This document shows positions 9,141 through 17,982 of a stretch of 64,000 nt of DNA, one piece after another. Below the pieces are notes generated by a model. That model saw only the letters and a list, made by a program, of their open reading frames with translations, searched no databases and had not been told where the DNA came from. Source of the stretch: Fibrisoma limi BUZ 3. Its GTDB lineage: Bacteria; Bacteroidota; Bacteroidia; Cytophagales; Spirosomataceae. Numbering within the stretch: the stretch's first letter is position 1; each line of letters begins with the position of its first letter. A program made the position numbers and the translations under genes. Location of the stretch: contig NZ_CAIT01000004.1 of the NCBI RefSeq assembly GCF_000296815.2, forward strand, positions 930,001 through 994,000, given 5' to 3'.

Positions 9141-10334
9141 ATGAAAGCATTAGCTTATTTACGTATTTGGGCGCTTTGTGCGGTCTGCCCGGGTGTGCAG
9201 GCGCAAACCGAAAAGGGCAATGGTTTCTGGACAGGCGGCCTGGGTGGGCAATTGGCTACGTCACGCCAGTACCAGGACAACGCTTCTGACCTGGCCATGC
9301 AGTTGTTTGCAGGCCGGGGTGTATTCGTGCGAAAAAATTTCCTGTTAGGGGCGGAGGTGACAGCGGAGCTGAGCAAGGCGAGTACGAAGGCCGGCTTCAA
9401 CTTCGACACCCGGAATAGTCGGTTCGATAGTAAACTCTCCCTAACACCGTTTGCCCGGCGTTATTGGGGACCACCTTCCGGCAACCGGTCGTTCAACTGG
9501 CGGGTCTATCTCGGAGTCGGGCTGTCGGGCGATTGGGAGCGGGGTGTGTCCCGATCGCAGGCAACTACGCAGCGTTTCTCACAAACCCGCGAAAATCGGT
9601 TCTTTCTATCACCTGAGCTACAGGCCGGCTTTATCTATTACATTACCAACTACTGGGGTATTGAAGCCATTACCCGGTCAAACACCTTTCCGCTTACCGT
9701 CACCAATCTGGGCGTGGGGCTTATTGCCACAACAGGGCGGCCACCCTCCCGGCCCATGGAGAACCCCGTATTTCCGCCGAACCAGTTTGTGCGGTCAAAC
9801 TGGCTGGTGGCCGGGGGCTTTGAACTGACCACCAGCAATCGAAAACTTATTACCAGCCGGAACGTAGCGGATGTGTTCAGGGAAGAAATGGGGCGGGGTT
9901 TTTCGATAAATCCATCCATTGGCTATCTTGTCAATACGCGGCTGGTTGTGGGGGTTGCTACGCCGGTAGCCTATAGTAAACTTACGGACCAGTACCTCGG
10001 CGGACTGGATCAGCAATCGGTGCGGTCGGAGCGGTGGACGGTAGGCGTTCATCCGTTCGTGAAGCAGTATTTCAGCAACCGTCGGCTTACCCCGTATGCA
10101 GCCGCTGAATTAGCCTGGGAGTGGACCGACGACTCGTTCGTGACGGATACGTACCGGGGGCAGTTGAGCGCCGGATTGGCTTACCTGATCGGTACGCGGT
10201 TTATCTTGGAGGGAGAAATAATGAGCCTGGCCGGAGGGTGGGTACGGACCCGAAACGATGACCGCATACAAACTTTTGGAAAAGTAGGGGCTACTTTACG
10301 ACCGGGTTTTACTATATCCTATGTATTTTTATAA
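9141..10334 (+). CDS. Outer-membrane beta-barrel protein, duplicated-barrel type
   Basis: A 397-residue protein with a signal peptide (start MKALAYLRIWALCAVC, cleavage near QAQ) followed by the phrase TEKGNGFW and alternating aromatic/polar strands ending in an aromatic-rich C-terminal strand (FTISYVFL), typical of BamA-inserted barrels. The two halves look alike: each has a G-rich first strand, an (L)xGV/xGAE strand, a TPFARRYW or HPFVKQYF element, and a final strand pair, suggesting an internal duplication. The gene at 27346 is a paralogue with the same layout and a nearly identical mature start (EKGNG). Function unknown. Confidence 0.75.
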   Translation: MKALAYLRIWALCAVCPGVQAQTEKGNGFWTGGLGGQLATSRQYQDNASDLAMQLFAGRGVFVRKNFLLGAEVTAELSKASTKAGFNFDTRNSRFDSKLSLTPFARRYWGPPSGNRSFNWRVYLGVGLSGDWERGVSRSQATTQRFSQTRENRFFLSPELQAGFIYYITNYWGIEAITRSNTFPLTVTNLGVGLIATTGRPPSRPMENPVFPPNQFVRSNWLVAGGFELTTSNRKLITSRNVADVFREEMGRGFSINPSIGYLVNTRLVVGVATPVAYSKLTDQYLGGLDQQSVRSERWTVGVHPFVKQYFSNRRLTPYAAAELAWEWTDDSFVTDTYRGQLSAGLAYLIGTRFILEGEIMSLAGGWVRTRNDDRIQTFGKVGATLRPGFTISYVFL

Positions 10335-10478
10335 CAAAAACACTTATGTCGGTCGGCTATGTAGCCGAAAGCCTGGACTGGAAGGCCATTGGTTGGTTGA
10401 TGAGCAGTCAATCTGAGTCTGTGATTCCCGCTTGCTTACCAGTTACGACAGGTTCGGTGAACGTTATGAAAACTTCGT

Positions 10479-11273
10479 ATGAGTACAGTTCGGAAAATCC
10501 TTCAGCACCCGTTTTTAATTAATTATCTGTCCGGGGCAAATAACTACTCGTGGGTGTACTACAGAAATGGCGAGAAAGAGCTGGCGGCCAAGTCGCTGAA
10601 TTTTTTTGAAGTCAACCTGCCCACGTTTATCCGCGTCCATAAAACGGCCCTGGTCAATCCCCAATGCGTTGAATCGGCTCAGGCTCCCCCACGGCCAAAA
10701 ATGGCGGGCTCTGTCCAGTTAACCGACGGAACAACGCTTCCGGTAAGCCGCCGACGGTGGAATCAGGTAATCGACGTATTGCAAACCTCTTTGGTGGAGG
10801 CTGATTTGGTGCCGGCCGGGGACGATGAGGACTTCAATTCCACTCAGCAGGACGACTACGCCACGGAGCGGTCGGTGGTGGTCATCAGCGACGATATGCC
10901 CAACATGCAGTTGCTTCAGCAGTTGCTGGATGAGAAGTGGGGGCAGTATAACCTGCATGTATTAGATCAGGGCAGTATTTTGCCCGAGATGCTGGAGTTC
11001 ACGGCTGAGGATGAGCTACCCGTGTTGATTCTGATCGATGCGCGTACGTCGAAAATGGACAGAGTCAGAACGTTGCGCCGGTTGAAAGAAAACTCCCGGC
11101 TTGCCGCTATTCCCGTTGTGATGCTGGTTTTGCCGGCAAGCCAGGAGGTGGAGCAGGCCTATACGCTACATGCCAATTCGGTTGTATCGGTTACGAACGA
11201 TAACAGTCGGCTGGTCCAAACGCTCGAACGGCTGTGCGATTACTGGTTTTCGACGGTTGCACTGGTTCATTGA
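10479..11273 (+). CDS. LytTR DNA-binding protein with C-terminal receiver-like domain
   Basis: In this 264-residue protein residues about 8-105 match a LytTR domain: INYLSGANNYSWVYYRNG, then FFEVNLPTFIRVHKTALVNP and TLPVSRRRW. Residues about 130-250 form a receiver-like fold with an acidic pair (VVVISDDMPN) and a candidate phospho-acceptor Asp in LILIDARTSKM. The usual conserved Lys near the end is replaced (NSVVSVTND). Domain order is reversed relative to ordinary LytTR response regulators (receiver first). It ends in YWFSTVALVH, echoing the tails of the receivers at 11289 and 22204. The convergent receiver gene is 15 bp away. Confidence 0.82.
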   Translation: MSTVRKILQHPFLINYLSGANNYSWVYYRNGEKELAAKSLNFFEVNLPTFIRVHKTALVNPQCVESAQAPPRPKMAGSVQLTDGTTLPVSRRRWNQVIDVLQTSLVEADLVPAGDDEDFNSTQQDDYATERSVVVISDDMPNMQLLQQLLDEKWGQYNLHVLDQGSILPEMLEFTAEDELPVLILIDARTSKMDRVRTLRRLKENSRLAAIPVVMLVLPASQEVEQAYTLHANSVVSVTNDNSRLVQTLERLCDYWFSTVALVH

Positions 11274-11288
11274 GGGGAGGCACCCGGC

Positions 11289-11744
11289 TCAAAAACTAAA
11301 TCTCATTTTGGGCAGAGTGACTGTTTCCCACCAATATGAACGTAGTTTCTGAAAGTAGCTTACCCATTCTTCCTCATGAGTTGGTTTGACCAGGTACGAT
11401 GAGATGCCCTTTTGGTAGGCCTCGGCAATATCGTCGCGCTGGTTTGAATAGCTAAGCATTACGATTGGTATCTGGTTGATGGGCGTTGGCATTTGCCTGA
11501 TGTGTTCCAGTATGCGCCACCCGTTTTCACGGTTTGGTAAATACAGGTCCAGCAGAATGAGTGTTGGCAGGTCCCATTCCTGATAAAGACAACTATCCAT
11601 GTAGGCAATGGCTTGCTGTTCGGTGGACATGTGGATCGCCGAAACCTCCGATAAGCAGGTTTTCATTGCTTTTTCAATAAAGAAACGGTGATCTGAGTTG
11701 TCTTCGATTACTAGTAATTTAGAGTTGCGAAAATTATTTTTCAT
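11289..11744 (-). CDS. Single-domain response regulator (receiver)
   Basis: The 151-residue stand-alone CheY-like receiver carries the acidic pair in LLVIEDNSDHR (about residues 10-20), phospho-acceptor Asp in LILLDLYLPNRENGW (about 63-77), Thr/Ser-type switch in IPIVMLSYSN and the conserved Lys in SSYLVKPTH. The insertion NRENGW after the DLYLP motif is typical of Rcp1-like receivers. There is no output domain; the C-terminus ends with YWWETVTLPKMRF. It probably passes phosphate or acts by protein contact; the partner kinase is not adjacent. It is convergent with the LytTR-receiver gene. Confidence 0.9.
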   Translation of the reverse strand: MKNNFRNSKLLVIEDNSDHRFFIEKAMKTCLSEVSAIHMSTEQQAIAYMDSCLYQEWDLPTLILLDLYLPNRENGWRILEHIRQMPTPINQIPIVMLSYSNQRDDIAEAYQKGISSYLVKPTHEEEWVSYFQKLRSYWWETVTLPKMRFSF

Positions 11745-11769
11745 AGTGTTGTGTACAAAGTTGTAAGGT

Positions 11770-11777
11770 CAAAAATA
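11770..11777 (-). promoter_or_regulatory. Possible -7 box of the receiver gene
   Basis: Read on the minus strand the sequence is TATTTTTG, an exact fit to the Bacteroidetes -7 consensus TAnnTTTG, about 25 bp upstream of the start codon at 11744. No clear -33 TTG element is seen at the expected distance, and the region is AT-rich, so the match may be chance. Confidence 0.35.
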
Positions 11778-12088
11778 CAACATTCTATAAATGTAGTAGA
11801 TTAATTTTTTTATTGGTTTCGCCAATTGTCGCAATACGTAATGATCGTTACGGATAAATGTATTCACAATTACGTTCATTTTGTCGTGTTTCGTCTACGT
11901 TTCTATGCTTTTCAGGTGTATCGCATAGATTAACAGGTCTTTGTATGTTAACAAAGACCATTATCTAATTACTTCATTTGTTTTTAAACCGCCGTGAGTG
12001 GCCGTCATGTTATTTGCTGAAGGTTAGTTCGTTTTTCGGCGCTTTACTCATTGGGGAGTAAAACGAGTAAGCAACTCAACGTTCAGCT
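11778..12088. other. AT-rich intergenic region between divergent genes
   Basis: About 310 bp between the receiver gene (minus) and the glycosyltransferase gene (plus). It is clearly more AT-rich than its surroundings and must hold the promoter of the glycosyltransferase operon. I see no RNA gene, ORF of note or strong inverted repeat in it. Confidence 0.5.
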
Positions 12089-13291
12089 ATGACATTTAGG
12101 AATGAATCGGCAAGTACTATTGGCTTATCGTCAAAGCGCGTCTCAGGATTATCAACAAATGGTAAGCAACAAACGTCAGGGGTGGTTGAGCACCTGCTTT
12201 GTTTCTCACACCTGCGCTGGAACTTTGTTTATCAACGACCACAGCACCTTTTGAGCCGGGCAAGTCGCCACTGGCAGATCTGGTTCATTGAAGAACCGGC
12301 ATGGGGAACTGAGTATCGGCTGGAGATTAAGGCCGTTGATGATCGATTACGGGTGGTTGTTCCGCACCTGCCCCACGGTACCGAAGCGGAAACGGCCATT
12401 GAGCTGCAACGGCAGCTATTGGACGAACTGCTGCTTGGGGAGCGGATCAGTCGATACGTGGCCTGGTATTATACCCCAATGGCCTGTCTGTTCAGTAATC
12501 ACCTGCGGCCGGAGCTGACGGTCTACGACTGCATGGACGAGCTGTCGGCGTTTGCAGGGGCGTCGCCGTTGCTGCTGGATCAGGAAAAGCAGCTCCTTCA
12601 GCAGGCCGACCTGGTGTTTACGGGGGGCTACAGCCTGTACGAAGCCAAGCAGAAGCGGCACCCACGCGTATTTGCCTTTCCCAGTTGCATTGATTTTGAG
12701 CATTTCAGGCCAGCCCGGCAATCGCTGCCTGACCCCGACGACCAGCGATCCGTCTCCGGTGTTCGCATTGGCTTTTGCGGGGTGATCGACGAACGGCTCG
12801 ATCTGGCCTTGCTGGACGAATTGGCGCAGCGTCGACCGGACTGGCAGTTTATTCTGCTCGGACCCGTAGTGAAGATTTGCCCTGATTCGCTGCCCCGCCA
12901 CCCGAACCTGCATTACCTCGGAATGAAAGACTATAACCAACTGCCGGCCTATTTCAGCAATTGGGACGTTGCCATGCTGCCCTTTGCGCTGAATACGGCT
13001 ACCCGGTACATCAGCCCGACCAAAACTCCTGAATACCTCGCGGCCGGTTTGCCGGTGGTATCCACGCCCATCCGGGATGTGGTGCGTACGTATGGGGGCT
13101 GGGAGCGGGTAGGCATTGCCGATTCAGTTGAAGCATTCGAGAAAGCCATTGATCTTTTTGTCCGGAATAAACAGGGCGACGACTGGAAAGCGATCGATGC
13201 ATTTCTGCGGGAGCAGTCGTGGGAAAATACGTGGGGGCAGATGCAGCGGCTCATGCAGGTAGAGTTGCAGGGTATCTTAACCGAGCAATAG
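12089..13291 (+). CDS. Glycosyltransferase, GT-B fold (family 1-like)
   Basis: The 400-residue protein has an N-terminal domain beginning LLCFSHLRWNFVYQRPQHLL (about 34-53), a motif typical of a family of GT-B enzymes that are often found with UDP-galactopyranose mutase-like and GH1-like proteins. YDCMDELSAF and the linker FTGGYSLYEAK mark the end of the first domain. The second domain has IGFCGVIDERLD, WQFILLGPVVK, and the donor-site region TKTPEYLAAGLPVVSTPIRD (about 310-329). The likely role is transfer of a sugar to a surface or exported glycan. It is followed after 4 bp by the GH1-like gene, so the two are probably one operon. Confidence 0.85.
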   Translation: MTFRNESASTIGLSSKRVSGLSTNGKQQTSGVVEHLLCFSHLRWNFVYQRPQHLLSRASRHWQIWFIEEPAWGTEYRLEIKAVDDRLRVVVPHLPHGTEAETAIELQRQLLDELLLGERISRYVAWYYTPMACLFSNHLRPELTVYDCMDELSAFAGASPLLLDQEKQLLQQADLVFTGGYSLYEAKQKRHPRVFAFPSCIDFEHFRPARQSLPDPDDQRSVSGVRIGFCGVIDERLDLALLDELAQRRPDWQFILLGPVVKICPDSLPRHPNLHYLGMKDYNQLPAYFSNWDVAMLPFALNTATRYISPTKTPEYLAAGLPVVSTPIRDVVRTYGGWERVGIADSVEAFEKAIDLFVRNKQGDDWKAIDAFLREQSWENTWGQMQRLMQVELQGILTEQ

Positions 13292-13295
13292 TCTG

Positions 13296-14621
13296 ATGAG
13301 CAACCGATTTATAGCCAGCCCCGACAGGCTACGGGACAGCCAGCCCCAGCTTGCTATGTGGAGCGGCATCGAATGCACCGTCAATCGGGTCGGTGATGTC
13401 TATCAGGATCAGGTCCTTCGAACCGGTCATCACCACCGTCACGAAGACATGGATTTCCTGACAAAGCTGGGTGCCGGAACTGTTCGCTACCCTGTGTTAT
13501 GGGAACGAACGGCTCCGTACAAACCTGACGAACTGGACTGGCGCTGGTCCGACGAACGCCTGGCCCTACTGCGCGAGCGTTCGATCCGGCCCGTAGTGGG
13601 GTTGGTTCACCACGGCTGCGGACCGCGCTATGCTACGTTTGAGCGGTCGGCTTTTGAGCGGGAATTGCCCCGCTACGCCCGGCGCGTGGCGGAGCGATAT
13701 CCGTGGGTGGAACTGTACACGCCCGTCAACGAACCGCTGACGACCGCCCGGTTTTCGGGCCTGTATGGTCATTGGTATCCGCATGCCAACTCGGACCGGC
13801 TATTCGTGGATCTGCTGCTACGCGAATGCCGGGCAACGGTCCGGGCTATGTATGAGATCCGGCACGTACAGCCCAACGCCCAACTGGTGCAGACCGACGA
13901 TCTGGGCTATACGCATAGTACGTCCAGGCTGGCCTATCAGGCAGAGTTTGAAAACTATCGTCGGTGGCTGACCTGGGATTTGCTTTGTGGGTACGTAGTG
14001 CCCAGCCACCCGATGTGGTCGTATCTGCGCTGGGCCGGTGCATCGGAGCAGAACTTGTGGTTTCATGTCGAAAACCCCTGTCCACCTTCCATTATCGGTA
14101 TCAACCATTACGTTACGAGCGAACGCTATCTGGACCATTCCCTCGATGGATATCCCGCTCACCTGCATGCCGGAAACGGTCAGGATATTTATGTCGATAC
14201 CGAAGTTGTCCGGGCGGCACCCGGGCAGCGACTGGGCCTCAGCAAGCTGTTGTTGCAGGCCTGGCAACGGTACCAGATACCGCTGGTCGTTACCGAAGCG
14301 CACCTGGGTTGCACCGTCGATGAGCAGATGCGGTGGCTGGGCGAAACCTGGCAGCAGGCCCTGATGGCTCGTTGCGAAGGCGTCGATGTGCAGGCTGTAA
14401 CCGCCTGGGCCGTGTTCGGGATGTACGACTGGCACTGTATGCTGACCCGCTGTGAGAAGCTCTACGAACCCGGGGTGTATTGCCTGCGGGACGGCAGGCC
14501 GGAGCCAACCGACCTGACCCGGATGGTGCAGCGACTGGCCGCCGGCGAATCCGTTGAGGCACTTGTGCCAAGAGGGCCTGGATGGTGGCAGGCGAAGCCA
14601 TCGGTTTTGTGTATCGTTTAA
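13296..14621 (+). CDS. GH1-like (beta-glucosidase superfamily) protein
   Basis: A 441-residue TIM-barrel protein of GH clan A. The acid/base motif NEP is in LYTPVNEPLTTARFSG (about residues 141-156) and a candidate nucleophile Glu lies in PLVVTEAHLG (about 328-337); GINHYVTSERYL corresponds to the substrate-contact loop. It has no signal peptide. In other Bacteria close relatives are fused to RmlD-like reductases and sit beside sugar-nucleotide genes, so a role in glycan or nucleotide-sugar metabolism rather than polysaccharide digestion is possible. It is tightly coupled to the glycosyltransferase upstream and followed 13 bp later by an 82-residue protein. Confidence 0.8.
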   Translation: MSNRFIASPDRLRDSQPQLAMWSGIECTVNRVGDVYQDQVLRTGHHHRHEDMDFLTKLGAGTVRYPVLWERTAPYKPDELDWRWSDERLALLRERSIRPVVGLVHHGCGPRYATFERSAFERELPRYARRVAERYPWVELYTPVNEPLTTARFSGLYGHWYPHANSDRLFVDLLLRECRATVRAMYEIRHVQPNAQLVQTDDLGYTHSTSRLAYQAEFENYRRWLTWDLLCGYVVPSHPMWSYLRWAGASEQNLWFHVENPCPPSIIGINHYVTSERYLDHSLDGYPAHLHAGNGQDIYVDTEVVRAAPGQRLGLSKLLLQAWQRYQIPLVVTEAHLGCTVDEQMRWLGETWQQALMARCEGVDVQAVTAWAVFGMYDWHCMLTRCEKLYEPGVYCLRDGRPEPTDLTRMVQRLAAGESVEALVPRGPGWWQAKPSVLCIV

Positions 14622-14634
14622 GGTAGGGAAGCGT

Positions 14635-14883
14635 ATGCCAATCAGCCTGTCTGAATTTGTACAGCTATCTAAACGGCTTCAGTGTGCGGTGTTGTATCAG
14701 GCAGGAATACCCCTGATGCCCCGGATGCGGGGGAAGGAGTACCTCATGCTGTACAGCCTGGGCAACTTCTACGTAGAGGCCAGCTGGTGGAAAGAGCATG
14801 AATTAAAATACATATACGCCTTCAAGAGTACGAGTGAACTGGCTCCCTACCTCGATAGTATCAACTGGCATGAGTTTGTTTAG
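14635..14883 (+). CDS. Small conserved-looking hypothetical protein, 82 aa
   Basis: Start ATG at 14635 is preceded by an AAGGTAGGG purine run that could serve as ribosome binding site, so it is chosen over an upstream in-frame ATG inside the GH1-like gene. The protein is soluble, with many aromatic residues (LGNFYVEASWWKEHELKYIY) and a C-terminal LDSINWHEFV. It follows the GH1-like gene by 13 bp, so it is probably the third gene of that operon. No family is recognised. Confidence 0.7.
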   Translation: MPISLSEFVQLSKRLQCAVLYQAGIPLMPRMRGKEYLMLYSLGNFYVEASWWKEHELKYIYAFKSTSELAPYLDSINWHEFV

Positions 14884-14914
14884 AGATGCTGGCGACAGAA
14901 AATGGGATAATCAA

Positions 14915-14939
14915 CAGGCAGAGACAGGCGCTCTGCCTG
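14915..14939. terminator. Hairpin terminator after the glycosyltransferase operon
   Basis: A perfect 9-bp stem CAGGCAGAG / CTCTGCCTG with a 7-nt loop, followed by CTTCATTTT, 31 bp after the stop codon of the 82-residue gene and before ctaD. Confidence 0.65.
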
Positions 14940-15105
14940 CTTCATTTTAGGCGGGGCCATTCCCTCATTTACGCCGTTTGTTTTGGGGCTCCTGCCCGTA
15001 CTGAAAAGTTCCCTATTGAAATGACAGGCTAAGTAGGTATTTGCTTGGCCTGACTGAAACCTCTCCAACCGATTTTTTAGCAAAAACTACTCAACGTATA
15101 AGGCT

Positions 15106-17082
15106 ATGTTTCTGACTGGTGTATTGATTATTGCCGCTGTTCTTATTGGGTGGGTGTCGACGGGGTATTCACAATTGCGATCAGGGCGTGGAAAGGAAGG
15201 AAGTCCGGATACCATCAACCCTGGCACGACGCCGGCTGAAGCCGAAGAGGGAAAACACGAACCGCATTCGATCATACGCAAATACATTTTCTCGGAAGAT
15301 CACAAGACCATCGGCAAGCAGTACATGATCACGGGAATCTTCTGGGCTGTTGTCGGAACGACCTTGTCGTTGCTGTTTCGGATGCAGCTCGGTTTCCCGG
15401 ACATGAGAATGGACTGGATGCGTCCGATTCTGGGCCGCTGGATTAACGAATCGGGTAAGCTTGATCCCGAATTCTACCTCGCTATGGTGACCATGCACGG
15501 CACGATCATGATCTTCTTCGTGCTGACGGCCGGGCTGAGCGGTACGTTTTCCAACTTTCTGATTCCGCTCCAGATCGGTGCCCGCGATATGGCTTCGGGC
15601 TTTCTCAACATGCTTTCGTACTGGTTCTTTTTCGTGGCCAGCTTAGTCATGTTTACGGCTTTGTTTCTGGAAACCGGTCCGCCGAACGGGGGCTGGACGG
15701 CCTATCCACCACTCAATGCCATCAAAGAGGCCGCTCAGGGCTCGGCGATGGGAATGACATACTGGATTGCCAGTATGGCACTGTTCATTATTTCCCAGTT
15801 GTTGGCGGGCATTAATTATATTACTACGGTGATCAACCTCCGGACGCGCGGGATGTCATTCAGCAAATTGCCGCTCACGGTCTGGGCGTTTTTCCTGACG
15901 GCTGTTCTGGGGCTGTTGTCCTTTCCCGTCTTATTTTCGGCGGTATTACTGTTGCTGTTCGACCGGGAGTTTGGTACTAGTTTCTACCTTTCTGATCTCT
16001 ACATCGCTGGCGAGGCCTTGCCGAATCTGGGGGGGAACCCGATCGTCTACCAACACCTGTTCTGGTTCCTGGGCCACCCGGAGGTGTACATTGTGTTGCT
16101 GCCTGCGTTGGGCATTACGTCGGAAATCTTCGCTGTACATTGCCGCAAACCCATTTTTGGCTACCGGGCTATGGTCGCATCCATGATAGGCATTACGTTC
16201 CTGGCCTTTCTGGTGTGGGGGCACCATATGTTCGTGTCAGGTATGAACCCGTTTCTGGGGTCAATATTCATGTTCCTCACCCTGATTATCGCTGTGCCTT
16301 CAGCGGTAAAAGTTTTTAACTACCTGACAACTTTGTGGAAGGGTAATATTCATTTTACCCCTCAGATGCTGTTTTCGATCGGCCTGGTGTCATTTTTCAT
16401 TACAGGGGGCCTAACGGGCTTGATATTAGGAAACAGTGTAATTGATATCCACCTCCACGATACTTACTTCGTGGTGGCACACTTCCATTTTGTGATGGGG
16501 GGCGTATCGTCGTTTGGTTTCCTGGCCGGTATCTATCACTGGTACCCCAAAATGTTTGGCCGGATGATGAACCCAACGCTGGGGCACATTCACTTCTGGG
16601 GTCTGTTCATTGGTATCTACCTGTTGTTTTTTCCCATGCATTACATGGGCATAGCTGGCTTTCCGCGTCGATACTATGCGTTCACCAGTTACGATTTCAT
16701 GAAGGATGTGTTCGGCGACATGAACAGGTTTATAACGCTGGCGGCTATTCTGGTGCATACGGCTAACGTTACGTTCCTGTTCAATTTCTTCTACAGCATG
16801 TTCTACGGCAAAAAAGCGCCACAGAACCCCTGGAAGGCTAATACGCTGGAATGGACGTCGCCCATCAAACTTATGCACGGCAACTGGCCAGGCGAGATTC
16901 CGGCTGTGTATCGCTGGCCATATGACTACAGCAAGCCGGGAGCCAAGGAGGATTTCATTCCTCAGAACGTACCGTATTCGCAGACACCGGAGTCGAACCT
17001 GCCCCACGAGAACGAACTGATTCCGTTGGAAACGCAGATCGAGCGGCAGAATCTCAACGATCAGTTCAAGCAACCGCACTGA
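15106..17082 (+). CDS. ctaD: Cytochrome c oxidase subunit I
   Basis: A 658-residue haem-copper oxidase subunit I, the site of oxygen reduction in the inner membrane. Ligands are visible: low-spin haem His in TMHGTIM (about 131), CuB His and cross-linked Tyr in GHPEVYIVLLP (about 323-333, also marking the A-type enzyme), the CuB pair in WGHHMF (about 373), and haem His in HDTYFVVAHFHF (about 451-462). It starts with an extra hydrophobic segment (LTGVLIIAAVLIGWV) and a charged linker before the conserved core (SEDHKTIGKQY). No ctaC, ctaE, ctaG or alternative complex III gene is adjacent, which is unusual. Start ATG 15106. Confidence 0.95.
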   Translation: MFLTGVLIIAAVLIGWVSTGYSQLRSGRGKEGSPDTINPGTTPAEAEEGKHEPHSIIRKYIFSEDHKTIGKQYMITGIFWAVVGTTLSLLFRMQLGFPDMRMDWMRPILGRWINESGKLDPEFYLAMVTMHGTIMIFFVLTAGLSGTFSNFLIPLQIGARDMASGFLNMLSYWFFFVASLVMFTALFLETGPPNGGWTAYPPLNAIKEAAQGSAMGMTYWIASMALFIISQLLAGINYITTVINLRTRGMSFSKLPLTVWAFFLTAVLGLLSFPVLFSAVLLLLFDREFGTSFYLSDLYIAGEALPNLGGNPIVYQHLFWFLGHPEVYIVLLPALGITSEIFAVHCRKPIFGYRAMVASMIGITFLAFLVWGHHMFVSGMNPFLGSIFMFLTLIIAVPSAVKVFNYLTTLWKGNIHFTPQMLFSIGLVSFFITGGLTGLILGNSVIDIHLHDTYFVVAHFHFVMGGVSSFGFLAGIYHWYPKMFGRMMNPTLGHIHFWGLFIGIYLLFFPMHYMGIAGFPRRYYAFTSYDFMKDVFGDMNRFITLAAILVHTANVTFLFNFFYSMFYGKKAPQNPWKANTLEWTSPIKLMHGNWPGEIPAVYRWPYDYSKPGAKEDFIPQNVPYSQTPESNLPHENELIPLETQIERQNLNDQFKQPH

Positions 17083-17115
17083 ACATGGTCCGCGAAGGGC
17101 TTTCGGTTGCCCTAA

Positions 17116-17172
17116 GTCGCGGGAGGTCACTCATTGCTGCCACGAAGCAACAGGAGAATGATCTCCCGCGAC
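17116..17172. repeat. Nested hairpin between ctaD and sdhB
   Basis: Outer arms GTCGCGGGAG (17116-17125) and CTCCCGCGAC (17163-17172) pair perfectly, extended by a G-T and a T-A pair. Inside the loop TTGCT and AGCAA form a second small stem. No T-run follows. It may be a processing site or an intergenic repeat rather than a simple terminator. Confidence 0.5.
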
Positions 17173-17226
17173 ACCAACTGATAACGTAACGACTATCTGA
17201 TAATACATCCTTATTCCTGACCTTCT

Positions 17227-17982
17227 ATGAATTTCACCCTGAAAGTCTGGCGGCAGAAAAACACCAGTGCGCCCGGGAAGCTGGTTGACTACAAAATGAC
17301 GAATATCTCGCCGGACATCTCGTTTCTGGAGATGTTTGACGTACTGAACGGTGAACTGACCAAAAAAGGCGAAGAAATCATTGCCTTTGACCATGATTGC
17401 CGCGAGGGCATCTGTGGCTCCTGCGCCATGTACATCAACGGTCGCCCGCATGGTCCGCAGACCGGCGCGGCTACGTGTCTGCTGCATATGCGGTCGTTCA
17501 ACGATGGAGACACGATTATTGTGGAGCCCTGGCGAGCCAGAGCCTTCCCGATCGTGAAAGATTTGATGACTGACCGCACGGCTTTTGACCGGATCATACA
17601 GGCAGGCGGCTACATCTCAGTCAATACTGGCTCGGCCCCCGATGCGAACGAAACACTCATTCCACGCGGTACTATCGAAGAAACCATGGATGCTGCGGCT
17701 TGTATTGCCTGCGGGGCCTGCGTAGCCGCCTGCAAGAATGCATCGGCCATGCTGTACGTCGGGGCGCAGGTGTCGCGGTTTGCCTTATTGCCGCAGGGGC
17801 AGCCGGAGCGTCGGGAACGGGCGCAGCGGATGGTGGCCCAGATGGACGCCGAAGGGTTCGGTGCCTGTTCGTTTACGGGGGCCTGCGCCGTAGAGTGCCC
17901 CGCTTCGGTATCGATTGAAAACATTGTTCGCCTGAACCGCGAGTACCTTGGTGCCCGGCTGACATCGAAAAACCTGGAATGA
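17227..17982 (+). CDS. sdhB: Succinate dehydrogenase/fumarate reductase iron-sulfur subunit
   Basis: The 251-residue electron-transfer subunit of complex II carries the plant-type [2Fe-2S] ligands CREGICGSC (about 58-66) plus a later Cys (AATCLLH), and bacterial ferredoxin-type clusters ligated by [11 protein letters not shown] (about 159-169) and GACAVECP (about 218-225). This is the Bacteroidota/epsilon type of SdhB. In relatives it is normally last in an sdhCAB operon, but sdhC and sdhA are absent here; ctaD precedes it. Either a second, orphan copy or a relocated gene. Confidence 0.93.
   Translation: MNFTLKVWRQKNTSAPGKLVDYKMTNISPDISFLEMFDVLNGELTKKGEEIIAFDHDCREGICGSCAMYINGRPHGPQTGAATCLLHMRSFNDGDTIIVEPWRARAFPIVKDLMTDRTAFDRIIQAGGYISVNTGSAPDANETLIPRGTIEETMDAAACIACGACVAACKNASAMLYVGAQVSRFALLPQGQPERRERAQRMVAQMDAEGFGACSFTGACAVECPASVSIENIVRLNREYLGARLTSKNLE

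Noticed and set aside
10346-10525. A 59-codon plus-strand frame (MSVGYVAESLDWKAIG...) between the 9141 barrel gene and the LytTR gene
   Set aside because: It overlaps the LytTR start in another frame, has no recognisable domain and no good ribosome binding site; composition is not convincing.
13818-14435. A 205-codon open frame on the minus strand inside the GH1-like gene
   Set aside because: It is antisense to a gene with clear catalytic motifs; no family features, and GC-rich third positions explain the long open frame.
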